This document shows positions 11,301 to 18,450 of a stretch of 47,908 nt of DNA, piece after piece. Source of the stretch: an uncultured Caryophanales bacterium. GTDB taxonomy: Bacteria > Bacillota_I > Bacilli_A > RFN20 > CAG-288. The first letter of the stretch is position 1; each line of letters begins with the position of its first letter. The position numbers and the translations under genes are program-made. The stretch is taken from contig CALBLI010000071.1 of the NCBI GenBank assembly GCA_937896065.1, forward strand, positions 1 to 47,908, written 5' to 3'. Below the pieces are notes generated by a model. The model was given only the letters and a program-made list of their open reading frames with translations, made no database searches and was not told where the DNA came from.

Positions 11301-14300
11301 GCTTAGTTAAATTAGTCTTAGTTATTTCATCAAAGAAAGTTACAGGTGAAGTTGGTGAAGTAAAGACACACACTAAATCAATTTTATCAGTTGATCTGAT
11401 GACAGTTGATGCAGTGATTGCGACTCTTGTTTGAGTATCATATTGACCAGTTGTCTCATTGTAATCATCATATCTTACATAATACCAAGAAGCGACATAT
11501 GCATTATCAAGAACATGATTATTTTGATTCTTTGTTTGGACATAATTCTTAATCCAATTATCAAGAATTGTATTAGAAATAGCTAAATCTGAATAAGTGA
11601 GTGTTCCATCAAATGTGGATGGAAGACCAGTAACAAATTTGGAATCAGCTGTTTCATTCTTGATAGAATCAATGATGTCTTGAGTAGAGATATCACCAGT
11701 TAAAGTAAGACCAGTATATCTATTATTGACCATAGCTGCATTTTCAACTTCATATTTGTAATTGACCTGAAGTGTTTTACCAACATAGTTTGCATAAATA
11801 GATATATTGTAATTATAGTCATATGTGACTTCTTTATCATCGGCTGTTTTTGTGACTCTTATTTTGTTTCCACTTTCATCTAAAACATATTTACCATTTT
11901 CATCTCTTTGGTAATTGAAGATAAGGTTCTTTTTGTATTTGCCAGTATCTTTATCATATGATGTAGATAAAATCCAACCATCAAATTCATAACCATCTTT
12001 GACAGGTAATTCATCTATAAGTTTGATTTCTTTGGTGATGTATCCACCTTTTCCATCACTGACTGTGTAAGTTTCAACAACAACATCTTTGAGATTCTGA
12101 CCATAAGTTACTTCAACAGTTTTAGTCTTGTAATTTCTAGTTATACCATCATGTAAAGCATCTTTAGCAGTATAATTTTCTTCAATTAAAGTGATATGGT
12201 AAGTTTGAGGTACTAAATTGATATAGACATTGATAACAGGACGAGTTGTATTATTTTTAACAGCTTCAGAAGGTTTAAAATTACCACTATCAATACATCT
12301 TGTAATATCAATGATTCTATTTGAGACCCTCTTAGTAGGATCTAAATTAATATCATTTGAAAATTCAAGATAATATCCTTCAACTTTATATCCTTCCATA
12401 CCTTTATAAGATAAATTAGATGGGAGAGCAAATAAATCATTGTAACCGACAACATAATAATTATCTAATTCTTTGATATAAGTATCATCATTTCCACCTA
12501 CTTTATCTAAATCAATGACGTTATTTCTATTATCATAGAATCTCATTTGATATGTTATCTTCTCATATCTACAGGTGATGACAGTATTAGAATCGAATTT
12601 AAATAGTTTTCTTTGCTTTTCTTTTTCAGCTTGAGAAAGGCTAGTATTTTCATCGATGTATTTATTTAAATTAGCAAGTACAGTAGATAATTTATATTCA
12701 CCAACATAGAAACCTAAGAAGGTATATCCTTTCTTTGTAGGTGCTGTAAAAGCAATAGCAGTTGAACCATCTGCATTAGTTGTAAGAATTTGAGTTTCAG
12801 CTTCAGCTGTAGCTGTTTTACTATTTAAATAGAAGTTAGAACTCTTATAAGCAAACTTGCGAGTTGATGGTGCAGTGACACCATCATCTGAGATAAAGAT
12901 TGCTAGATATTCATTAGATTCATAAACAGCAGTCAAAGTGAGTTGACCATGTGTAGCTTCATTATAAATGTTAGCTAAATTGACAATTGTCGAAGAATTG
13001 ACTTCAATTGGTGTGAAGTTACCTTTAGCAGCAGATAAGATCCAGTTTTTAAAAGTATAACCAGTTAAAATTTTGGTTGTTGGTAAAACAAATGTTGAAT
13101 CTTCTCTTTGAATTAAACCTTTTCCACCATTTAAATTATTGTAAATATCAAGACCATCGATGCCAGCAAATCTAGTATAATACGTAATTTTTTCAAAAGT
13201 AGCTTCTAAAACCATATCAGACGTGTTGGAATAGACGTAGTCATTTTTAGTGATGTCAACAACACTACCCAAAGTATCTTTATAAGCTACTTTAAAAGTT
13301 GAATCATATTCAGGATGTTTCTTTAAGTAAGCTGTGACTTTGTTATTTAATGCAGTTATATCACTAGTTGCAATCTTACCTTTATATTTAACTTTGATAG
13401 TATAGCTTTCTTCACCGGAGAAATTAACAACAATATCATAGTTTTCAGCAATGAGTTCACCATATATATAATAGTTGGTGGCAGAAGTAGTATTGCTTTT
13501 GTAATTATTAGTTAATTTTTTAGAAGGTGTAGAAATATCTGTTCCAGTTGAAGATGTTTGGACATACCAACCAGAGAATGTAAAACCAGCAGCTTCAATA
13601 TCAGCAAAAAGTGGTATTTCACCGCCAAAAGGAACATTTAAATAAGTGGCATTATCAACAAAAGTATAGTTTTTAATTGTTCCATCAGTATCTTTGTATT
13701 TTAAATAAACCTTGTTGCAATTAGTTGTATCACTTGCTCTAAACATTGGATAAATGGTTATTGAGCTAGTTTGACTTGCTAAATAATTATTAGCATCCAA
13801 TTCAGTTATTTGACTACCTTGTGGATTTCTAGGATCAGTATAGAAATAAACAAATTCATAACCTGATTTAGTTGTATAATTAGACAATTTTAACTTCTGA
13901 TTTTTGCTTAATGTAGTATCAGTTGGTTTAGAAGTAGCTATATTAGATGCTGCATACTTAACAGATATTGTCATATCTGTTGCAGTTAAAATCATATAAT
14001 AGGTTGCATTGTCATTAGGAATAATATTATTAGGAATATAAGATGTACCATTAATGCTTCTTGAAAGAGTCCATTTAAAATTAGTCCAACCATATTTAAA
14101 ACCATCTTTACCTAAGAAATTAGCACCATCAGCTATAGTTAAAGTATTAGAAAACATACTTTCAGTTATAGTTAATTCAGGAGCAACATTGCCTTTGTTT
14201 ACTTGAACAGTGGTATCAATTTGTTTATTTAAAGAAGTATCACGATAAGTGATTTCTTTACCTTTGTAAATATATTTGATGGTTCTTAAATCAGCATTAT

Positions 14301-16338
14301 TTTCAACTTTTAAAGTTGCATCGATATATAAGCAACTATCATCTAAGTAATAATTATCACCGACAACTGATAAATAAACTCTAGCCGTTTTAGTAACAAT
14401 ACTTGCACTTTGGTTATCAACATATCTTTCAATTGTAATAAGACTTTGATATTTTTCAGGTAATTTAGATAAATCAGCAGTTAAAGTATAAGTTGTACCT
14501 TTTTCATATTTATAGGTGGTGTCTTTAAAAATTGCTTTCTTTTCAGCATCAGTTAGTTTTATGACTTGCTTTTTAATATATATATTTTCAATCAAATCAG
14601 CAGGTGCAGTGTGGTTATCATCAGCTGTAAAGGATATGCGAGCATAATAATTACCAGCATTTTGAGGATATGATGATAATAAAACATTATTTGTTGAATA
14701 ATAACTGACAGTATAATGCAAATAATTTGGTAGGTTTGCAATCGATAATTTTACACCATCAGTTTCAGAATACTCTCTTATATATCTGCCGTTTTCAAGA
14801 GTAACTCCTTCATTTGCAACGACAGAAAGTGTGTTACTTGGTGCAGCTTTATCAATTATCAATGTAGCTGTAAAATCTTTTAGTCTATCATATCTTTGCG
14901 TATTGATAGTTGAAAGTCTACTATACTCCATCACCATGGAATAAACACCAGCATTGATAGGAGCTGAATTCAATTTGTTGCCTAATGTATCGTAATAGCT
15001 GATAGTATATTTATCAGTTAATAAAACATTACCTTGTGGAGCAACTTCAGCAGGATTACCATCATAAATTTTATAGGCGTTTTTGAAAATAACTCCACTA
15101 TCAGGAATTTCTTCAACTTTTGAATAAATAGTCTTATCTCCAACACTATGTAAAGAAATGGAGTTTAAAGGAATTGTATAAGCACTATCTGCGTAATATC
15201 CAACAAAATAATAACCTTTATCAATATTTGGTTCTTCTAAGGTGATGAAATCATCATAGGTATAAGTTGATGGATTTTTTTCAGTTTTAGTTCCATGAGG
15301 AACAATATAAGTCAATTTAAATTTTTTGAGAGTATATGTGACAGTTACTGTTACATCATCTCTGATGTTAGAAATGAGTGACTCATCGTAATGTTTTTCA
15401 TAAGCAGTGGGATAATCTGGTAATAAATTAGGAACAGACTCTTCGCTTAAGGATGTACCATCAATAACATTTGGAATGGTTGACAAAACATTTCCATTTT
15501 CATCAACAAATGTTATTGTATGAGATAATTCATCAACAATTCTTAAAGTAGCATACATCGGTGATGGTGCTTTGATATTTGGATCACTTGATATAAAAGT
15601 TGCAGTGACTGTATAAATACCAGCATCTACTTGATTATTGTTAGAGTATTGAACTGTAAGGTATGAAGGCAAGCTTCCTTCAATTTCAAGTGATCTAATA
15701 GTGCCGTTATAAATATATGTTTTTGAATTGAATTTGACGTTTTGTAGGATGGTGCTTTTTGGAAGAATGGTTAAAATAGCACTCTTATTAAAAATCTTGG
15801 TTCCTGTTTGATCACTTATTGTTGCATAGACAACATAAGTACCAACATCAATATAGCCTCTACCATCATCGTTTTTGGAATAAGTGACAGAATATCCACT
15901 TGGAAGGTTAGAAACAGCTAATGTAACAGGTAAACCAGTATAAGTTACTGTTTGATCTGGAAATACGACATTAGCTAATTTATTTGAAAGGTTACTATCT
16001 AAATCATCAACAATATACATTGTTGCACTTAAGGACTTATATTTTTTACTAGAATCAAGACTATTGGTAAAGTTAGCTACGACACTATGTTCGCCAACTT
16101 CAGATTGATTGTTTCCAATATATGAAACATATACATTGTCAGGCAATTCGCCAACAATGGATAATGAGTGATTTTTACCATCATATTTGAATGTGGTTGA
16201 AGAGAGTGAAACATTTAAAGTTATCTCAGAATTTTCTTCATCAACAATCTTGACAGGATCTGTATTTTCACAACTAACTAGTGGAGTAACTAGAGCAGCA
16301 ATTGAAATAAGTGATAATAGTTTCTTTGATTTAGGCAT
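5353..16338 (-). CDS. Giant lipoprotein: MBG-like, InlB-like and BspA-type LRR repeats
   Basis: The protein has about 3,661 residues. The start is the ATG at 16338-16336, with GGAGG at 16350-16346; the open frame reaches back to 16509, but that extension has no ribosome site. The start gives a lipoprotein signal peptide, MPKSKKLLSLISIAALVTPL, followed by lipobox VSC. Next come MBG-like modules (residues about 40-330 and again about 470-700; motif DVGTYVVYATIS), then many InlB/Flg_new modules to about residue 2100, then BspA-like LRR_5 repeats from about 2215 to about 3480 (motif TIGDFAFAECNRL, IGNYAFYGC). No LPXTG is present, so lipid anchoring is inferred. The LRR and InlB modules suggest host or matrix binding. 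It is read towards the other giant InlB gene. No clear terminator lies after the TAG stop. Confidence 0.9.
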   Translation of the reverse strand: MPKSKKLLSLISIAALVTPLVSCENTDPVKIVDEENSEITLNVSLSSTTFKYDGKNHSLSIVGELPDNVYVSYIGNNQSEVGEHSVVANFTNSLDSSKKYKSLSATMYIVDDLDSNLSNKLANVVFPDQTVTYTGLPVTLAVSNLPSGYSVTYSKNDDGRGYIDVGTYVVYATISDQTGTKIFNKSAILTILPKSTILQNVKFNSKTYIYNGTIRSLEIEGSLPSYLTVQYSNNNQVDAGIYTVTATFISSDPNIKAPSPMYATLRIVDELSHTITFVDENGNVLSTIPNVIDGTSLSEESVPNLLPDYPTAYEKHYDESLISNIRDDVTVTVTYTLKKFKLTYIVPHGTKTEKNPSTYTYDDFITLEEPNIDKGYYFVGYYADSAYTIPLNSISLHSVGDKTIYSKVEEIPDSGVIFKNAYKIYDGNPAEVAPQGNVLLTDKYTISYYDTLGNKLNSAPINAGVYSMVMEYSRLSTINTQRYDRLKDFTATLIIDKAAPSNTLSVVANEGVTLENGRYIREYSETDGVKLSIANLPNYLHYTVSYYSTNNVLLSSYPQNAGNYYARISFTADDNHTAPADLIENIYIKKQVIKLTDAEKKAIFKDTTYKYEKGTTYTLTADLSKLPEKYQSLITIERYVDNQSASIVTKTARVYLSVVGDNYYLDDSCLYIDATLKVENNADLRTIKYIYKGKEITYRDTSLNKQIDTTVQVNKGNVAPELTITESMFSNTLTIADGANFLGKDGFKYGWTNFKWTLSRSINGTSYIPNNIIPNDNATYYMILTATDMTISVKYAASNIATSKPTDTTLSKNQKLKLSNYTTKSGYEFVYFYTDPRNPQGSQITELDANNYLASQTSSITIYPMFRASDTTNCNKVYLKYKDTDGTIKNYTFVDNATYLNVPFGGEIPLFADIEAAGFTFSGWYVQTSSTGTDISTPSKKLTNNYKSNTTSATNYYIYGELIAENYDIVVNFSGEESYTIKVKYKGKIATSDITALNNKVTAYLKKHPEYDSTFKVAYKDTLGSVVDITKNDYVYSNTSDMVLEATFEKITYYTRFAGIDGLDIYNNLNGGKGLIQREDSTFVLPTTKILTGYTFKNWILSAAKGNFTPIEVNSSTIVNLANIYNEATHGQLTLTAVYESNEYLAIFISDDGVTAPSTRKFAYKSSNFYLNSKTATAEAETQILTTNADGSTAIAFTAPTKKGYTFLGFYVGEYKLSTVLANLNKYIDENTSLSQAEKEKQRKLFKFDSNTVITCRYEKITYQMRFYDNRNNVIDLDKVGGNDDTYIKELDNYYVVGYNDLFALPSNLSYKGMEGYKVEGYYLEFSNDINLDPTKRVSNRIIDITRCIDSGNFKPSEAVKNNTTRPVINVYINLVPQTYHITLIEENYTAKDALHDGITRNYKTKTVEVTYGQNLKDVVVETYTVSDGKGGYITKEIKLIDELPVKDGYEFDGWILSTSYDKDTGKYKKNLIFNYQRDENGKYVLDESGNKIRVTKTADDKEVTYDYNYNISIYANYVGKTLQVNYKYEVENAAMVNNRYTGLTLTGDISTQDIIDSIKNETADSKFVTGLPSTFDGTLTYSDLAISNTILDNWIKNYVQTKNQNNHVLDNAYVASWYYVRYDDYNETTGQYDTQTRVAITASTVIRSTDKIDLVCVFTSPTSPVTFFDEITKTNLTKPSTIHSNVPLMLKMTPEYRRDSNGNLTSEIANYNYQLIELVDTSTDADSEPNYSESLGNIRATFSIPATTSSSSYTFDGLSFNITYGNAQPEGTPSSITLNKVYNDSNETIYQFIFAPSYEIDDNGNKTKMNNNYISNPGSVVFTPVYVPRNNVRVAFYSDIDMNSNTLFATQYISSGGTYTIPTSTPKGKDGQVFVGWVLRGGDTSSLVKSGTFTASPTATNIIYYAKYEYTNIRISYRVGSEIVMVKQTLDGTSSASQIYDKDTISKTRIVIGGYEFNGNTSYLYNPTTGIGNPTTAGCVYNHYKITKWKVVDEDGNLVYTNQPYITSGSTMLLSGILNTSATNVYFEPYEDGGMTYVGVSVSYLVNNVSYGPFVVDENVEFSPLEVLKDSSLLYQHGLRTVYTSYSNTTLTHFSSEQKVAISFRNQQNKPNSIILNGVYAYDVTNDGMFTFNADNEISAFNISDSTPAAKKEIWQSVILPGYYFTTNKANNTIESFSIVKGIADSKSSSESIFGKVSSKVITGGKPVGYVIRAVSFPTETDNELNERSYTKIGNYAFYGCNYLTTLTLSANTVTIGDFAFAECNRLNAVECPSQLENINRGAFFDTNLKTITFNKKLKTIEEGAFMSTYNSSDSGLSTLKFPLSLQKIGNFAFAHRGGLTNISWEDVNHDTKNYGANISIGDYAFAIVIDINVYVNGKNGNTNTYFEKVSLTNGKADSEYDDTSDLDSSDVLNHASTMYDLYQQMASASSSTKTSTVKLKYEVPLSITFPRNLTYIGKGAFKYRTNFFKQNGDCVEYALKFYDFKTDLQLGRLTAKDIKELPALTIANNAFRVKEDTVSSADLKARGFAIKILNGTGKSLKFTASSSSGTTLPINITTIGSYAFAYRRLSIEVATENSSLITDPNHFNFINDATLSKSNNKTLTIGDCAFISARNIYYFNAINRNTIESYYTSRQSYNNQVVEIDLPTNLKEIGNYAFFNNYVIPSFYQPESSTISKIGSYAFALDYSHYPIAWDSVTGNDIKCSVAAYPYNYYYEDSKYNEDTVDSDTASYNPREGVFDFANIDDKSKIDAKKLYDMDGSAYYFPYVNDQTLHIPSSLVTIGDSAFLFNHTFNTLSFLDDTSVGDDTLNRQLKYLGAHAFDGNYALKTIKGDLTNASVDKNADTFTLGKYAFRNCYSLEGNGNENVITIPLVAENIPEGLFANCVSLKNVNLQSNAEHNKTIGAYAFYNCKLLETVDNNDNNISFTFVTKIGARAFEECRSLSKIIFDGNILGSDIDEQYLSDNSKTRTLTTMEFPYMGANRNASGAVSNTYNNQTLTYYSFAYKNTGSATYYDATFNLMDDWTNKDSTETEKFYDMFEQADNVWQTNAEFKKFMMFNTNQKLASSLNYADSLMTNILLINYEFVYSPLGARAFYINNNATEKIYKLNANRAESDVSISPCTISFKNRANNVTAISPYALARNGTTSFSLDGGDASLQSIFPYLFNNDDYYSGGINKQVDINSANYIQLGYEYGQQGIIGSYAFSVTRSWLTGKNTILKLGNINNMNSGYYLRSKYILPFGLADISAGSSHIYLNRVGDYNTISNSIYPVMDANASRYPHSEKIPETNKEMQERTSPALISTYFDLNYVVTPFMFAGCYLNSSSTSHIYLDGQINEFGFALMQGANQNSALYIITASTELQNFYLDAAPGRYQHSFNHDTAKPIKTLNYIDITQGGSDNKKRDTTTDYGFLGWGQGYKRGGIVSLGVQGFLPVKAAFAGYNASGKIYLYTSVFCERKTSSPVNTSVDIQYGVNIGARDFYEHGTKASVSALISNACHNNYVSFYRSSRSDIGSPLTYFSVNNSKLSLDTSTKGLGMLYTIKNDSDIYNDNTSNISNPPFIAGTDSYYTVGNVFTSSGESYAAYSTSLATIGIFSLGAAVSSFMKTHAAGFITSTTAGNGKGQSDSTGKTFKVYNHLSDLQIAKGSGEDCAFYLGKENS

Positions 16339-16625
16339 AGTAAGACCTCCAAAAACGCACGCATATATAAATATATAATATATACATATATTAAGATAAC
16401 AAAGCATAAATAAACTATAAAACAGTAACCTTAAGCATACATTGTAAAAGGTGAGTAAATAGTTGATTTTAAATAAATTATAGCAATTATTACAAATTAT
16501 AAAAAACAACTATAAATATTGCAAAATTAAATAAATATTTAAAATTAGCAAATTTTATTAAAAAAACACATCAAAATTAAGAAAAATTTAAGTATTTTTT
16601 TGTTAATAAATTAGACGATAAATTC

Positions 16626-16654
16626 TTTAAAAAAAGAAGTAAAAAGAGTATAAT
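16626..16654 (+). promoter_or_regulatory. Promoter of the GT2 gene, start at or next to the ATG
   Basis: TATAAT lies at 16649-16654 with TTTAAA at 16626-16631, 17 bp upstream. The expected transcription start, about 7 nt after the -10 box, falls on the ATG at 16661. The -10 is perfect; the -35 matches at 4 of 6 positions. Confidence 0.55.
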
Positions 16655-16660
16655 GTCAGT

Positions 16661-17626
16661 ATGAAAACAGTATCGATTATTATCCCTTGCTATAATGAAG
16701 AAAAATCATTGCCAATCTATTTTTCAAAGATAGATAATTATTTGAAAGAAATTACAGAGTATTCATTTGATTTTATTTTGATAAATGATGGATCAAAAGA
16801 TAAAACATTAGAAGTGATGGAGGAAATATATAATAAAAGAGATGACGTCAACATCATTTCTTTTTCAAGAAATTTTGGCCAAAATCCTGCTTTTATAGCT
16901 GGGCTTGAAAAAAGCAAATCTGACTATGTTATTTTAATGGATGCTGATTTACAAGACCCATTGTCACTGATCAGTCAAATAACAAGTAAGTTTTCTTTGG
17001 GATATGAAGTTGTTAATCCTTACAGACTCAATAGAAATAAGGATTCTTTCTTTAAAAGAACAACAGCTTCTATGTTTTATAAATTAATAAATAAGATTGA
17101 AGGAAACAAAGTAGTTGAGGAAAATGTTAATTGTTTTAGAGGATTATCAAGAAGAGTGATTGATAAAATCATTTCCCTTCCTGAAAAAGATAAGTTTCTA
17201 TTAAATGAGATTTATTTTGTTGGATTTAAAACTTGTCAAATAGAATTTACACGAGAAAAAAGAGAACAAGGTGAATCTAAATATAATGTCAAACGTATGA
17301 CTAAGTACGCATTAGATAATATTTCAAGTGGAACAATTAATCCATTATATTGGCCAATCAAGATAGGTGCTTTTTCACTCATATTTTCATCATTATTTTT
17401 TATAACAATGCTTGTTTTATATATTCTTTCATATCCAACTATAAATATTATTGATAATTTCCCTTTAGTGAACACATTATTTATTATTTCAATTGTTATT
17501 ATGTGTTTTTCAATTTTATTATTCTTTATTGGTATATTAGGTTTGTATTTACATAACGTTGTTGTAAATACTAGAAATAGACCAACGTATATAATTGATT
17601 TTTATAAAGATAAAGAAGATAAGTAA
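16661..17626 (+). CDS. Polyprenyl-phosphate glycosyltransferase, GtrB/CsbB/DPM1-like
   Basis: A GT2-family enzyme of 321 residues. It starts VSIIIPCYNEE, has the nucleotide-binding NDGS at about 42-45, the metal-binding DADLQDP at 94-100 and the acceptor-side QGESKY motif at about 205. Two C-terminal membrane helices lie at roughly 230-255 and 265-295. This is the layout of enzymes that move a sugar from a nucleotide donor to undecaprenyl or dolichyl phosphate at the inner membrane face. The start follows a perfect -10 box by only 6 nt and has no Shine-Dalgarno, so the mRNA may be leaderless. The stop abuts that of the convergent regulator. The sugar cannot be predicted. No partner flippase or GT-C transferase is next to it. 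Confidence 0.85.
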   Translation: MKTVSIIIPCYNEEKSLPIYFSKIDNYLKEITEYSFDFILINDGSKDKTLEVMEEIYNKRDDVNIISFSRNFGQNPAFIAGLEKSKSDYVILMDADLQDPLSLISQITSKFSLGYEVVNPYRLNRNKDSFFKRTTASMFYKLINKIEGNKVVEENVNCFRGLSRRVIDKIISLPEKDKFLLNEIYFVGFKTCQIEFTREKREQGESKYNVKRMTKYALDNISSGTINPLYWPIKIGAFSLIFSSLFFITMLVLYILSYPTINIIDNFPLVNTLFIISIVIMCFSILLFFIGILGLYLHNVVVNTRNRPTYIIDFYKDKEDK

Positions 17627-18004
17627 TTACTTACTTTGCTCATCTATATATTTTTTTAAGGCTTCAAACGATTCTTTTGAAATGTCATGTTCAAGTTTAC
17701 ATGCATCTTCAAGAGCGATATTTTCATCAACGCCTATTGAAATTAAAAAGGAAGAAATCACTTTGTGTTTTTGATAAACACTATTTGCGATCTTACGACC
17801 TTTAGCAGTTAAAGATAAATGCTGATGTTTGTCAGAAGTTATGTATCCTTCTTCAATAAGACTTTTCATTGCCACTGAAACACTAGCACGTGAGAAGGCA
17901 AAAGAATTAGCAATATCAACTGCTCTGATTTCTTTCATGCCTTTTTCTTCTAGCATTAGGAATCTTTCAAGATAGTCTTCTTTTGATTGATTTGAGTTAT
18001 TCAT
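17627..18004 (-). CDS. DtxR/MntR-family metal-dependent repressor
   Basis: A 125-residue protein with an N-terminal winged helix (KEDYLERFLMLEEKG, then RAVDIANSFAFSRASVSVA, then LIEEGYI) and the DtxR dimerisation/metal region (LTAKGRKIANSVYQKHKVIS, then GVDENIALEDACKLEHDIS). His and Glu ligands typical of DtxR/MntR are present in KHKVISSFL and CKLEHDIS. There is no C-terminal SH3-like domain, as in MntR-type members. It is divergent from feoAB and very probably represses that operon when iron or manganese is bound. No Shine-Dalgarno is seen before the ATG. Its stop codon directly abuts that of the GT2 gene. Confidence 0.85.
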   Translation of the reverse strand: MNNSNQSKEDYLERFLMLEEKGMKEIRAVDIANSFAFSRASVSVAMKSLIEEGYITSDKHQHLSLTAKGRKIANSVYQKHKVISSFLISIGVDENIALEDACKLEHDISKESFEALKKYIDEQSK

Positions 18005-18063
18005 ATTAATATTTTACATTTTTATTTGGTCAAGTGGAAAATATTGCACTAAAAATAAAAATA

Positions 18064-18079
18064 GTTAGTTTTAACTAAC
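18064..18079. promoter_or_regulatory. Feo operator copy 1 (GTTAGTTTTAACTAAC)
   Basis: A palindrome with perfect 7-bp arms around TT, in the divergent space between the DtxR-type gene and feoA, 7 bp before the feo -35 box. Together with copy 2 it is the natural binding site of the adjacent repressor. Shape and AT-rich GTTAG/CTAAC arms resemble known DtxR-family sites. Confidence 0.65.
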
Positions 18080-18086
18080 AAAGGTA

Positions 18087-18115
18087 TTGACATTAAAAAG
18101 AATGAATTTTATACT
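18087..18115 (+). promoter_or_regulatory. Promoter of the feo operon
   Basis: TTGACA at 18087-18092 and TATACT at 18110-18115 are separated by exactly 17 bp. Operators flank it on both sides. It drives feoA, feoB and the small membrane protein. Confidence 0.8.
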
Positions 18116-18117
18116 AT

Positions 18118-18133
18118 GTTAGTCTTAACTAAC
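18118..18133. promoter_or_regulatory. Feo operator copy 2 (GTTAGTCTTAACTAAC)
   Basis: It differs from copy 1 by one base (T to C). It covers the expected transcription start just after the -10 box and ends next to the feoA ribosome site (AAGGAGG). Repressor bound here would block initiation. Centre-to-centre distance to copy 1 is 54 bp. Confidence 0.65.
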
Positions 18134-18144
18134 AAGGAGGCAAT

Positions 18145-18450
18145 ATGAAACTATCAAATGCTAATGAAAATGAAAGCTATATAGTAGAAGACATACTTCT
18201 TGATGAAAATACTAGAAGGAGACTTGAAAGTATTGCAGTCATCAAAGGTGTTGAGATTAAAGTGATTTTTCAACAAAAAAGTGGCACTGTCATTCAAGTA
18301 GGTGATACACGTCTTGCTTTAGATAAAGAAGTCACTTCTAATATCATATTAGAAGGTGAAGATGACTCCACTTTAAAAAATCTAACAGGTGACTTAAAGT
18401 GCCCTGATTGTGGATGCTGTAAAGAAAGTGAGGGAAAAGAAAATGATTAA
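18145..18450 (+). CDS. feoA: FeoA-domain protein with Cys-rich tail
   Basis: A 101-residue protein. Residues 1-75 form the SH3-like FeoA fold (RRRLESIAVIKGVEIKVIF, then VIQVGDTRLALDKEVTSNIIL), which binds FeoB and supports ferrous iron transport. Unlike classical FeoA (about 75 residues), it carries a tail with Cys in CPDCGCC at about 89-95. Such clusters can bind iron, zinc or an Fe-S centre; in enterobacteria this is the job of separate FeoC. The ATG has AAGGAGG 5 nt upstream. The end overlaps feoB by 8 bases. Operators before the gene point to metal-dependent repression. Confidence 0.85.
   Translation: MKLSNANENESYIVEDILLDENTRRRLESIAVIKGVEIKVIFQQKSGTVIQVGDTRLALDKEVTSNIILEGEDDSTLKNLTGDLKCPDCGCCKESEGKEND

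Noticed and set aside
16339..16509. Longer start of the giant lipoprotein at 16509
   Set aside because: The added 57 residues are Phe/Tyr/Cys-rich, lack a ribosome site, and sit ahead of a textbook lipoprotein signal with GGAGG at 16350.
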